Positions 1-7,175 of a stretch of DNA of 32,393 bases are shown piece after piece. The position numbers were made by a program, and so were the translations under genes. The notes below the pieces were generated by a model. It was not told the origin of the DNA. It saw nothing but the letters and a program-made list of their open reading frames with translations, and made no database searches. The first letter of the stretch is position 1, and the number at the start of each line of letters is the position of its first letter. This DNA comes from Caldilineaceae bacterium (lineage in GTDB: Bacteria > Chloroflexota > Anaerolineae > Caldilineales > Caldilineaceae). The stretch spans positions 1-32,393 of the forward strand of contig JALHQH010000081.1 in the NCBI GenBank assembly GCA_022842065.1. Direction: 5' to 3'.

Positions 1-1188
1 GCCCTGGTCATGGTAACGGCGACCACCGTGGCGGCGCTGCGTCTCTTCAAATTTGCCGTCACAGAGGGTGCGTACATAGCCGGTGACGGTTTGCGGTGCG
101 CCGTGCATATTGTCCAACTTACCGCCCACTTGTAAATTCACCGTGCCCCCGATCCCGGCCGCAAAACAGGCTTGCACCGCCCCTGGATCATAAAGCGCCA
201 CCACCCAGCCATCGGCCTTTTGCGCCAACAACTGCTCTAAAATAATCGTCGCATCACCGGCGCTACCACCACCGATGTTATCACCCAACTCAAAGAGGCC
301 GATTGGGAATTCCGTACTGTTCATCGCGATACGCACTGCTTCGGCAGCGTTTGGCACATGGGGAATTAACTCACTGCGCAGATCCCACATCTGTTGACCC
401 AGTCCTTCGGCTTCGCGCTTGGCCAACGCGGCATCACCGTCGGCAATCACCACAATCGACGGCCCCATATAGGGTACATCGGCATATTGATAACCGGCGG
501 CAATACTGGTGGCGAGGATGCCAGGTTTGTTTTCCAGGGCAATGGCAGCATCCATCAGTTTTTGCATCGGGCCAGTGCTCGTGTTGTGATAGACAATGTT
601 AAAGAGCACTTCCGGCTTGACAATTGTGCTGACTGGCTTGACTTCGCCCCGAATCGTGCGCACCAGCAACTCAGCAGCCTGCAACCCTCGCTCCGGCTGA
701 TCGATGTGGGGACAGGTTTTATAGATGATCAGCGCGGTGGCGTCCTCAACCAAGCTGGGTGGCACATTGCCATGATAGTCATGGGTGACAAAGAGGGGGA
801 AATCTGGTCCCACCACTTCCCGCACGCGGCGCACCGTTTCGCCATCAGCTTGGGGGAAACCCTCCGCCACCATGGCACCGTGCAGGGCAAGGAGTAAGCC
901 ATCAATCTGCGGCAACGCGGCTTGCAGTGATGCCAACAACTCGCCGACAATCGCCTCATAGGTCTCGGCCGTGACGGGGCCACCGGGCGTGGCGTCGGCC
1001 CCAAGCAATGGATGCAGTTCAAAATCGTACTCATCCGCGCCTTTGATATAGCCGGCCATTTCGTGAAAGGTGGGGCGATAGTGGTCGATCACCGCGGCGC
1101 CGCGTTGAATGTGAAATTGGTCGAGCGTGGTGGGGAAAACAGCAAAGGTATTCGACTCGTGCATAAAGCCGGCAATGGCAATGCGCAT
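1..1188 (-). CDS. MlrC family M81 metallopeptidase, 3' end missing
   Basis: The reading frame is open for 396 codons from an ATG at 1188 to the window edge, so the C-terminus is cut off. An AGGAGG-type site (GGAGG at 1196-1200) lies 7 nt upstream and fixes the start. The protein opens MRIAIAGFMHESNTF and contains LHGAMVAEG, THDYHGNV and CPHID, the conserved blocks of the MlrC/DUF1485 N-terminal domain that carry the His, Asp and Glu metal ligands. It continues into the MlrC C-terminal domain (FELGDNIGGGSAGD). Family members are near 500 residues, so roughly 100 are missing. MlrC itself hydrolyses linearised microcystin, but most homologues occur in bacteria that do not degrade microcystin and their substrates are unknown. 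The gene is divergent from the SDR at 1508. Family assignment is firm; substrate is unknown. Confidence 0.9.
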   Translation of the reverse strand, partial: MRIAIAGFMHESNTFAVFPTTLDQFHIQRGAAVIDHYRPTFHEMAGYIKGADEYDFELHPLLGADATPGGPVTAETYEAIVGELLASLQAALPQIDGLLLALHGAMVAEGFPQADGETVRRVREVVGPDFPLFVTHDYHGNVPPSLVEDATALIIYKTCPHIDQPERGLQAAELLVRTIRGEVKPVSTIVKPEVLFNIVYHNTSTGPMQKLMDAAIALENKPGILATSIAAGYQYADVPYMGPSIVVIADGDAALAKREAEGLGQQMWDLRSELIPHVPNAAEAVRIAMNSTEFPIGLFELGDNIGGGSAGDATIILEQLLAQKADGWVVALYDPGAVQACFAAGIGGTVNLQVGGKLDNMHGAPQTVTGYVRTLCDGKFEETQRRHGGRRYHDQG

Positions 1189-1507
1189 GGGTGGGCCTCC
1201 TGGGTTGCATGGTAGATGGGTTGGCTTAACGTTGTGTGTTAGCCTACCACATCGTTTGCGCAGCGTCAATTGGTCTCGCACCATCGGGCGCGTCGTCTGG
1301 CGCGCAGGCGGCTATGTCGTGGGGTCCAGCCGGCACGCAGAGAACTCAGCCGCAATTGTAAGGATTGACAGCTGCCAGCGGCAGGAGTAAGCTTCAGGTG
1401 TAGTTTATAAATAGTGGACTGCGGCCATGTTCATCCCTACAACGGGAGCATGTTTAACGGTAGCAGCCCAAAAATATTCAAGATTAATAAAAAGGATTTA
1501 GACGATT
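1189..1507. other. Divergent intergenic region between mlrC-like and SDR genes
   Basis: This 319-bp stretch holds no supportable gene. It must contain promoters for both divergent genes. The part next to the SDR start is AT-rich (AAAATATTC, AGATTAATAAAAAGG) and includes an AAAGGA element 11 nt before the SDR ATG. I saw no convincing -35/-10 pair or palindrome. Confidence 0.4.
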
Positions 1508-2263
1508 ATGGATCTTGGCTTAACAAACAAAGTGGCGATTGTCACCGGTGGAGCATCGGGGATGGGGGCCTGTGTCGGCGCGTTGTTGGCACAAGAGGGA
1601 ACACGGGTGGTGCTGGCCGATATGCAGATCGAAAAGGGCGAGGACATGGCCAGCAAATTACGCGACCAAGGCTATGATGTACGGTTTATGGAAGCCAATA
1701 TGAGTGTGCGCGCCCAAGTTGATCAGTTGGTCAACACCGTGTTGGCAGACTATGGACAGATCGATATCATGTGTAATATTGCCGGCCCTGGTGCCTACAC
1801 CGGTCAACTTGATACCGATGAGACCGAGTACAATCGGCAGTTGGACGGCCATTTGCGCACGGTCTTTAATGGTGTACAAGCAGTGCTCCCCCACATGATG
1901 GAACGGCGTTATGGCAAGATTATCAACATGGGATCGTTTACGGCCTATGGCGTCTTGTCCAACATCCCGGCTTATTGTGCGGCCTTCGGCGGGATCATTG
2001 CCTATACTAAGTCGGTGGCGCGTTTTGCCGCTCCTTACAATATCAATATCAACACCGTCTCGCCTGGCAACATCTACACCCCGATGACCGCTGAATGGTT
2101 GGATCAACCCGGTAAGAAGGAAGAGTTTGCCGCGCAAATCCCCATCCGCCGCATCGGCGAACCGGAAGATGTAGCCAATGTCTACCTCTTCTTGGCCTCG
2201 GATCGCGCCCGTCACCTGGTGGGTGTTGATATCAACGTGAGTGGTGGCCAGCTGATCAATTAG
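1508..2263 (+). CDS. SDR family oxidoreductase lacking the catalytic lysine
   Basis: A 251-residue protein of classical short-chain dehydrogenase length. The Rossmann glycine motif TGGASGMG is at residues 13-20, a CNIAG version of NNAG at 89-93, the catalytic Ser in MGSFTAY at 143, the catalytic Tyr at 156, PG (SPGNIYTPM) at 186-193 and the C-terminal DINVSGGQ block at 241-248. The YxxxK motif reads Y-C-A-A-F, so the lysine that lowers the Tyr pKa is Phe160. The tetrad Asn is also not in place (GHL at 114-116, where NxxG is usual). The NAD(P) fold looks intact, but ordinary SDR catalysis is doubtful. The ATG at 1508 follows an AAAGGA site by 11 nt. The gene stands alone and diverges from the MlrC-like gene. 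It could be a catalytically altered or regulatory SDR. Confidence 0.88.
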   Translation: MDLGLTNKVAIVTGGASGMGACVGALLAQEGTRVVLADMQIEKGEDMASKLRDQGYDVRFMEANMSVRAQVDQLVNTVLADYGQIDIMCNIAGPGAYTGQLDTDETEYNRQLDGHLRTVFNGVQAVLPHMMERRYGKIINMGSFTAYGVLSNIPAYCAAFGGIIAYTKSVARFAAPYNININTVSPGNIYTPMTAEWLDQPGKKEEFAAQIPIRRIGEPEDVANVYLFLASDRARHLVGVDINVSGGQLIN

Positions 2264-2283
2264 GTCATTCGAAAGCAATAACC

Positions 2284-2325
2284 GATCCACGAAGACACAC
2301 GAAAGCAGGCTTTTCTTCGTGGATC
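2284..2325. repeat. Intergenic hairpin downstream of SDR (CACGAAGA type)
   Basis: A perfect 12-bp inverted repeat: GATCCACGAAGA at 2284-2295 pairs with 2314-2325 across an 18-nt loop. A run of seven T begins about six nt after the stem, so it may also end SDR transcription, though the spacing is not ideal. The arm shares the CACGAA/GACACACGAA vocabulary with the hairpin at 29297-29350. Confidence 0.7.
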
Positions 2326-2374
2326 GCCGTATTTTTTTAATAGCCTTGGCATTGTCCCTGCCCTGAAAATAGCC

Positions 2375-2445
2375 ACCGCCAAGGTCGCCAAGCACGCAAA
2401 GAAAAAACCTTTGTGAACCTTTGCGCCCTTGGCGTGCTTCGCGGT
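2375..2445. repeat. Imperfect palindrome, ACCGCCAAGG type, copy 1
   Basis: The sequence from ACCGCCAAGGTCGCCAAG to CTTGGCGTGCTTCGCGGT forms a long imperfect inverted repeat around an AT-rich centre. It is followed by GTAGAAATTTTCATTG. The same arrangement recurs at 2602-2668, so this is a dispersed repeat rather than a gene remnant. Confidence 0.65.
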
Positions 2446-2480
2446 AGAAATTTTCATTGTTATCTGATGTGAAAATAGAA

Positions 2481-2522
2481 CGCGGATAAACGCGGATTGT
2501 CGCGGATAAAAACAAATCCGCG
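2481..2522. repeat. CGCGGAT triplet repeat with inverted partner
   Basis: CGCGGAT occurs three times at exact 10-bp spacing (2481, 2491, 2501). The third copy pairs with ATCCGCG at 2516-2522 across an 8-nt A-rich loop. The unit is followed by GAAAAATTTTCATCG, the same tail that follows the two ACCGCCAAGG palindromes on either side. Confidence 0.65.
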
Positions 2523-2601
2523 TAGTTCCGCGAAAATCAGCGTCCGAAAAATTTTCATCGTTATTGGTGCCGCCTAGGCATGGGGCCTGTTCTAAAAATA
2601 A

Positions 2602-2668
2602 CTACCGCCAAGGTCGCGAAGTTACGCAAAGAAAAACCTTAAGCGATCCTTTGCGCTCTTGGCGGTAG
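2602..2668. repeat. Palindrome, ACCGCCAAGG type, copy 2
   Basis: CTACCGCCAAG at 2602-2612 pairs perfectly with 2658-2668. Inside it CGCAAAG (2625-2631) pairs with CTTTGCG (2649-2655). Sequence and tail (GTAGAAAAATTTTCATCG) closely match the copy at 2375-2445. It sits before the 3' end of the minus-strand hydrolase at 2732. Confidence 0.7.
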
Positions 2669-2731
2669 AAAAATTTTCATCGCGGGTGCCCCTGGGGCGC
2701 GGTGCCGGTAGGACATATTGCCTGATGTGAG

Positions 2732-3478
2732 TTACGCAGCACAGAGAAAGTCGAGCGTAATCCGGTTAAATTCTTCTGGCCGTTCCCACATGGGCGTGTG
2801 GCCGACGCCGCGCATGGTAACAAAGCGGTGGGGCGCCAGCGTTTCGGCAAGCGCTTCGCCCAGCCGCCAGGGCACGATTGTATCCTGATCGCCCCAGATG
2901 ATCAGTGTGGGCAGTTGGAGCTGGGCGAGTTTCTGGGTCAGGTCGCTGTGCATGATCTCCAAACCGATCTTGATTGTGGGCCACACCCCCACTTGTAGCG
3001 TATCGGTAATCACGACGCGCAGCAGATCGAGCGGAGTATAGCGCAGCGAATGGAGTATGCCCCAGCTTTGGTGTAAGAGGCTATGGTCAAAGGGAAAGAG
3101 CGGCGCATCGACCAGGACTAGTTGCTCGACACACTCTGGGAAATCGACGGCCAGTTCGGCGGCAATCCGTCCGCCCATGGAATGGCCGATCACACGGGCA
3201 TGGGCGATCCCCATTTCGACCATCCACTCATGGAGTGCTTCCGCCGCCGCATTGAGCACAAAGCCCTGTGCTGTTCTACTTTTGCCAAAACCAATCAGGT
3301 CAACCGTATAGACGCGGAAGTGGCGCGCCAATACCTGTATATTCTTGCGCCACCAGCGCCGTGAGGCGCAAAGGCCATGAATCAGAATCAACGGTTCACC
3401 GCTGCCAGTTACTTCATAATAAATCCGGGCTTTGCCCTGGCGATCCTCAGTTTGCGGCGTTTGCAGTTGCGAAGTCAT
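2732..3478 (-). CDS. alpha/beta hydrolase
   Basis: A 248-residue alpha/beta-hydrolase-fold protein of typical length. It has the oxyanion-hole segment LIHGLCASRRWW (32-43), the nucleophile elbow GHSMGG with Ser100, the acid in WGDQDTIVP (probably Asp199) and the catalytic His in GVGHTPMWE (227). No signal peptide is visible, so it is probably cytoplasmic. Its ATG lies inside the last 32 bp of the upstream hydrolase gene, so the two are probably translationally coupled; the nearest SD-like GGA is about 14 nt upstream. The family includes esterases, C-C hydrolases, haloperoxidases and lipases. The substrate cannot be read from the sequence. Confidence 0.9.
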   Translation of the reverse strand: MTSQLQTPQTEDRQGKARIYYEVTGSGEPLILIHGLCASRRWWRKNIQVLARHFRVYTVDLIGFGKSRTAQGFVLNAAAEALHEWMVEMGIAHARVIGHSMGGRIAAELAVDFPECVEQLVLVDAPLFPFDHSLLHQSWGILHSLRYTPLDLLRVVITDTLQVGVWPTIKIGLEIMHSDLTQKLAQLQLPTLIIWGDQDTIVPWRLGEALAETLAPHRFVTMRGVGHTPMWERPEEFNRITLDFLCAA

Positions 3479-4265
3479 CTTGCGTAAGATCCATTTTTAA
3501 ACGTTGAACAAAAGGTACCAGGGCAACAATCAGGGCATCTGGCGTGCTAAAAGTAACACAGTGTGGCGCATTTGCCAACACCTGTAGCTGGCCATGCGGT
3601 AGCAAGCGTGTGGCTTCCTCGACCCAACGTTGCGAGACGATTGGATCGCGGTCACCGCGCACGACCAATGTCGGCGCAGCGACACGGGTGAGCTTTTCGG
3701 GCATGGGGTCAGCCAACGCATAGCGAAAGGTGCGGATCGCGCGGCCAGGACCACCCCGGAAAAAGTCAAGCACCATTGGCAACAAGATCCGCGGATCTTC
3801 GCGTGGCCCATCCCACAGCAGGCGCACAAATTGCGCAAAAAAGCTATGGGCATAGGGATCGACCGTCGGTGCCGTCAGAATGAGCGCCTGGACACGCGCC
3901 GGATAACGCACTGCCAGATCAACAAGCACCTGGCAGCTCAGTGAATTACCAAGGAAGATCGCTGGTGGTAACGCCAACGCATCCAGCCAACCAATAATGA
4001 CATCGGCCTGCTCTTGTAATGAATAGATGTGTGACGGATCAGCACTGCCGCCAAAGCCGGGCAGATCCGGCAGATAGACAGGATACTGTTGCCCCAACCG
4101 CGCTGCGGTAGGTAACATATAGCGGCTGGCAATTAACAAGCCGTGAATCAGGACAAAGACCGGTGCATTGGGTGTAGGAGCCAGCGGAGCCAAACTGCGC
4201 GTATAAATCGGCAAGTCATTGACCACTACATGTCGGGTCTGGATATCGGGTGTTGGTTGCGTCAT
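3447..4265 (-). CDS. alpha/beta hydrolase, first gene of a pair
   Basis: An alpha/beta-hydrolase-fold protein of 272 residues from the ATG at 4265. A GTG immediately upstream (4268) extends the frame by one codon. The GGAAG at about 4275-4279 is 6-7 nt from the ATG but only 3-4 nt from the GTG, so I prefer the ATG. Counting from the GTG, motifs are FVLIHGLLIAS (38-48), a nucleophile elbow GNSLS with Ser109, GDRDPIV with Asp208 and APHCVTF with His236. The elbow reads G-N-S-x-S instead of the usual G-x-S-x-G. No export signal is seen. It is distantly related to the downstream hydrolase and overlaps it by 32 bp, which suggests an operon. Substrate unknown. Confidence 0.88.
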   Translation of the reverse strand: MTQPTPDIQTRHVVVNDLPIYTRSLAPLAPTPNAPVFVLIHGLLIASRYMLPTAARLGQQYPVYLPDLPGFGGSADPSHIYSLQEQADVIIGWLDALALPPAIFLGNSLSCQVLVDLAVRYPARVQALILTAPTVDPYAHSFFAQFVRLLWDGPREDPRILLPMVLDFFRGGPGRAIRTFRYALADPMPEKLTRVAAPTLVVRGDRDPIVSQRWVEEATRLLPHGQLQVLANAPHCVTFSTPDALIVALVPFVQRLKMDLTQDDFATANAAN

Positions 4266-4527
4266 CACGAACTTCCAAAACTGCCATTACGGTAACGGTT
4301 AATGCTGAATGATTAACCGTTACAAAGTATATCACAGTCCAGCGTGACAAGTCGGTAGTAACAGTGATAATGGTGACGCGTCTCGCCGCGTGTCAGGGCA
4401 TAAGCCGACCACTCATCCGCTGACCGTATGGCCCACAGACAAGTTAACAAGCGCAAGATCCCTGTGCCAATGGGGCGGCGTGAGGGCTGTCCGGCGCGCA
4501 GTGCCATCAGCCAATCCCAGCAGAACT

Positions 4528-4623
4528 CGCGACCACCGTGACGCGGTAGGGAATATGCCAAAGTTGGCGTTCGCGCGCCATGTGGGCAATGCGCCCGCCA
4601 TAGCCGATAATGCCGATGCGAAG
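4528..4623 (-). pseudogene. Remnant of a Gfo/Idh/MocA-type oxidoreductase N-terminus
   Basis: On the minus strand one frame reads LRIGIIGYGGRIAHMAR followed by RVTVVA. This is the nucleotide-binding start of Gfo/Idh/MocA sugar-type dehydrogenases, with the GxGGxxA loop. The frame stops about six codons later. No frame between here and 4320 gives the expected EKP motif or the C-terminal domain. I read it as a truncated, decayed gene left between the hydrolase pair and the dioxygenase. The rest of 4269-4879 (about 500 bp) shows nothing else I can support. A chance match to a glycine loop is possible but unlikely over 17 residues. Confidence 0.55.
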
Positions 4624-4879
4624 GGGTGCTGAAGTGCCCAAAATTGCCTGTTCCTTGTGCGTTTGCCGGTTGATTGAGCGTCTACGCTTTGATCTTACCT
4701 CTCTGCGCACAAGTTGCCAAGCTTATTTTGTCCAACCGCGAAACATGGCGCAGAAACAGCGTGCAGTGAATGGGAAGGCTTGTAACTGCGACTGCGGGCA
4801 CCACCGGTGTACAATAAATGTCATTGTTCGCCTGCCATGTTGCCACCGTCATACCTTATATTTTTGCAAAGGATCATCT

Positions 4880-5608
4880 ATGCCTCAACCAGCCAAGCGC
4901 TTCTTCGAGCAGCATTTATCGCGCCGGACTATTCTGCACGCCGGTATCGCCGTTACGCCACTCTTGTTGGCCGCCTGCCGCGCGCCGGTGCTAGAGCGCA
5001 ATGCCGCCGCGCCGGTGGTGACAACTACCGCCGGTGCTATGCCTGAAACTAGACTGCCGGCAGCAACAGCAGCCATCAGCGAAACCGCGCCGTCAGCTAT
5101 CGCCCAACTGCTGCCCACCCCGGCCTGCAACGACGATGATGATGAGCCAACCCCGGCCCAAACGGAGGGTCCCTACTATACCCCCAACACCCCTCAACGC
5201 AGCTCACTGCTGGAGCCTGGCCTGGCTGGTACGCCGATCCTGGTAACCGGTTATGTGCTGACGACGACTTGCCAACCAGTGGCCCAAGCCCTCTTGGATT
5301 TCTGGCATTGCGACGATGCCGGGGTCTATGACAATCAAGGCTATCGGCTACGCGGTCACTTCTTTAGCGATGAGAGTGGCCGCTACCAGCTAGTGACAAT
5401 CGTGCCTGGACTCTATCCAGGGCGAACGCGCCACTTTCATGTCAAGGTGCAAGCCCCGAATGGACCAGTTCTGACGACGCAACTCTATTTCCCTGATGAG
5501 CCCCAAAATGCCCGCGATGGAATCTTCCGCCCAGAATGTTTACTTGCCATCCAGGATACCCCCACGCAGAAGGTAGGTGCCTTCAACTTCGTCCTCAATC
5601 TTGGCTGA
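4880..5608 (+). CDS. Exported intradiol ring-cleavage dioxygenase-like lipoprotein
   Basis: The frame is open further upstream, but the ATG at 4880 has AAGGA 6 nt before it and begins a clear export signal, giving 242 residues. Residues 14-19 (SRRTIL) are Tat-like, a hydrophobic stretch follows, and LAAC at 30-33 is a lipobox, so it is probably a Tat-exported lipoprotein. After a Pro/Ala-rich linker and a DDDDE patch comes the intradiol dioxygenase core: EGPYY (96-100), DFWHCDDAGVY (140-150), YRLRGHFFSDESGRY, PGLYPG (176-181) and RHFHVKV (184-190). The expected Fe(III) ligands Tyr150, Tyr179, His185 and His187 are all present. Known relatives cleave catechol or protocatechuate between the hydroxyls. 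This exported form probably acts outside the membrane on an unknown aromatic. No other aromatic-degradation gene is adjacent. Confidence 0.9.
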   Translation: MPQPAKRFFEQHLSRRTILHAGIAVTPLLLAACRAPVLERNAAAPVVTTTAGAMPETRLPAATAAISETAPSAIAQLLPTPACNDDDDEPTPAQTEGPYYTPNTPQRSSLLEPGLAGTPILVTGYVLTTTCQPVAQALLDFWHCDDAGVYDNQGYRLRGHFFSDESGRYQLVTIVPGLYPGRTRHFHVKVQAPNGPVLTTQLYFPDEPQNARDGIFRPECLLAIQDTPTQKVGAFNFVLNLG

Positions 5609-5745
5609 ACAAGGGCGAATCTTGTATCTACCCTATATCCCTACGTTATGTACATGCCTCTGATTACTTTTTCCGCAATCGTTTAAGATACCGGTGTCTC
5701 CACCCCTGCTGTTGATCAATGGGGGCGGAAGTAGAAAAGTAACCA

Positions 5746-5775
5746 TACATATCAATAAAGTACATATCAATAAAG
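5746..5775 (+). repeat. Perfect 15-bp tandem duplication before the membrane-protein gene
   Basis: TACATATCAATAAAG occurs twice back to back (5746-5760 and 5761-5775). The second copy runs into AAAGGATGGGGAAG, the Shine-Dalgarno region of the gene starting at 5790. This could be a recent slippage duplication or a small leader element. Confidence 0.8.
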
Positions 5776-5789
5776 GATGGGGAAGAATT

Positions 5790-6848
5790 ATGGCAAGACG
5801 ACAAGATGATGTCGATGTGTTTGTAGCGACGAGCGGACCGAACGTGGCCCGCCGGATCTCTTGGGGCGCAATTATTGCAGGTGTTGTAATTGCCCTCGTG
5901 GTACAACTGTTGTTAGGCATTTTGGGCATTGGCATTGGCACCAGCACGATCGATCCGCTTTCCGAAGCGAATCCAGTTGCCGGGATTGGCACTGGGGCCG
6001 GCATCTGGTTTGCGGTTAGCTTGCTGATTGCACTCTTTATCGGTGGCTATGTCGCCGCACGGGCCGCTGGCCTGCCTCGCCGGCAAGATGGCTTGCTACA
6101 TGGGGTCCTGGTCTGGGGCTTAACCACCTTGTTGACCTTTTACTTGCTGACCACGACGGTGGGTGGCTTGATCGGGGGGACGGCACGTGTGTTGGGGCGC
6201 ACCCTGTCGGCAACCGGGCAAGGCATTGCGGCGGTGGTCCCACAGGTCTCTCAAGCAGCCGGTGATGCCGCAGCAACGGTCAATGCCCAATTGCCGGATG
6301 GCAGTGAGATTGATTGGAGTGCCCTGCAACAGCAAGCCGAGGGTATTTTGGCGCAGGTGGGGATTGATACGAGCCCGATTAGCGATGCCATTAGCGAAAC
6401 GCTTACCACTACGCAACAGTTGAGTGAAACAGTCGCTGCGGTTACGGATGATCCTGAGAGTCGCGAGGAATTAGCGGCCCTGATTGGGCGGATTACCACC
6501 AGTGGTGGGGAAACCTTTAGCGCAGCCGATCGCCAAGAGCTCACGAATTTTATGGTCGAACGTGGCGGACGCACGGAAGCCGAAGCGGAAGAATTAGTCA
6601 ACAATCTGGAACAGACTTACCAAGAGACGCGGGCCCAAGCCCAAGCCGCCGTAGAACAGGCACAGGCCGCCGGGCAGGAAGCCCTCGCCGGGGCCGAACA
6701 AACGGCACGCGAGACTAGCCAGATGGTCGCTGATAATGTTTCCAGTGCAGCTATCTGGACCTTTATTGGTCTGCTCATCAGCGCAATTGCGGCGGCCATT
6801 GGTGGCTCCATGGGGGCCCCGCGCGAAATTCTGGCCGAGACACGCTAG
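5790..6848 (+). CDS. Membrane protein with coiled-coil centre, function unknown
   Basis: From the ATG at 5790 (GGGGAAG 5 nt upstream) the protein has 352 residues; the open frame extends 32 codons further upstream without an SD. Hydrophobic helices lie at about 23-50 (ISWGAIIAGVVIALVVQLLL), 68-92, 104-130 and, at the C-terminus, 319-341. The middle (about 150-310) is hydrophilic and Ala/Gln/Glu-rich, with a likely coiled coil at 265-310 (AQAQAAVEQAQAAGQEA). The N-terminal WGAI..G...AL..QLLL...GIGIG pattern resembles a group of bacterial membrane proteins annotated as YrzE- or PhnA-like hypotheticals; I recognise no enzyme motif. It may be an envelope or stress-related protein. It is a single gene, bounded downstream by the terminator at 6952. 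Confidence 0.8.
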   Translation: MARRQDDVDVFVATSGPNVARRISWGAIIAGVVIALVVQLLLGILGIGIGTSTIDPLSEANPVAGIGTGAGIWFAVSLLIALFIGGYVAARAAGLPRRQDGLLHGVLVWGLTTLLTFYLLTTTVGGLIGGTARVLGRTLSATGQGIAAVVPQVSQAAGDAAATVNAQLPDGSEIDWSALQQQAEGILAQVGIDTSPISDAISETLTTTQQLSETVAAVTDDPESREELAALIGRITTSGGETFSAADRQELTNFMVERGGRTEAEAEELVNNLEQTYQETRAQAQAAVEQAQAAGQEALAGAEQTARETSQMVADNVSSAAIWTFIGLLISAIAAAIGGSMGAPREILAETR

Positions 6849-6951
6849 CCATTAGTTAGGTAGCCCGGCGGTTGTCGCCACTGAATACTTCGCCCCTGCA
6901 AAAGTGTTCAGTGCAACAGCGCCAAAGATAATAGACTAAGATAACCGTCGC

Positions 6952-7010
6952 AAAAGTGGCCTGGTTGGTTGCTGCACTTATCAGGTGCAGCAACCAACCA
7001 GGCCACTTTT
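6952..7010. terminator. Strong bidirectional intrinsic terminator
   Basis: A perfect 26-bp stem (6952-6977 with 6985-7010) closes a 7-nt loop, TTATCAG. The stem begins with AAAA and ends in TTTT, and the T run continues for two more bases on the plus strand. It therefore fits Rho-independent termination for the membrane-protein gene (plus) and for the small ORFs at 7059-7289 (minus). Confidence 0.9.
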
Positions 7011-7058
7011 TTGTATCGTCGATTAGCGACCTGTGCGCCCAGCCAGGGCAAGATAGCC

Positions 7059-7136
7059 CTAGCGAGTGGGTCGCCCCGGCAATTCGCCCTTGGGCAACCA
7101 GGGACTCCAGATATTCATACGAATGGACAGCTTCAT
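7059..7136 (-). CDS. Possible 25-residue small protein
   Basis: The minus strand reads AAGGAG, then ATGATG, then a short frame MKLSIRMNIWSPWLPKGELP ending in PTR and a TAG stop. GGAG is 6 nt before the second ATG (7136) and 3 nt before the first (7139). The peptide is basic and Trp/Pro-containing with no known domain. It lies 36 nt downstream of another small ORF with an equally good ribosome binding site, and upstream of a strong terminator. The evidence is the SD and the context only; conservation is untested. Confidence 0.4.
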   Translation of the reverse strand: MKLSIRMNIWSPWLPKGELPGRPTR

Positions 7137-7175
7137 CATTTTCTCCTTGTATACCCGCTGTTTGTAAACTTCTTG

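Noticed and set aside
1658..2515. Long minus-strand open frame of 285 codons opposite the SDR gene
   Set aside because: It is antisense to a well-supported SDR, has no domain or SD, and runs on into palindromic repeats.
2461..2530. CGCGGAT repeats considered as a small CRISPR-like array
   Set aside because: The units are 7 bp at 10-bp spacing with no spacer-length variation typical of CRISPR, and no cas gene is present.
1..4265. MlrC-like, SDR and hydrolases considered as a microcystin-degradation cluster
   Set aside because: No mlrA, mlrB or mlrD homologue is visible, and MlrC homologues are common outside microcystin degraders.
4810..4862. Possible sigma-70 promoter (TACAAT, TATATT) before the dioxygenase gene
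   Set aside because: No -35 hexamer at an acceptable distance could be paired with either box.
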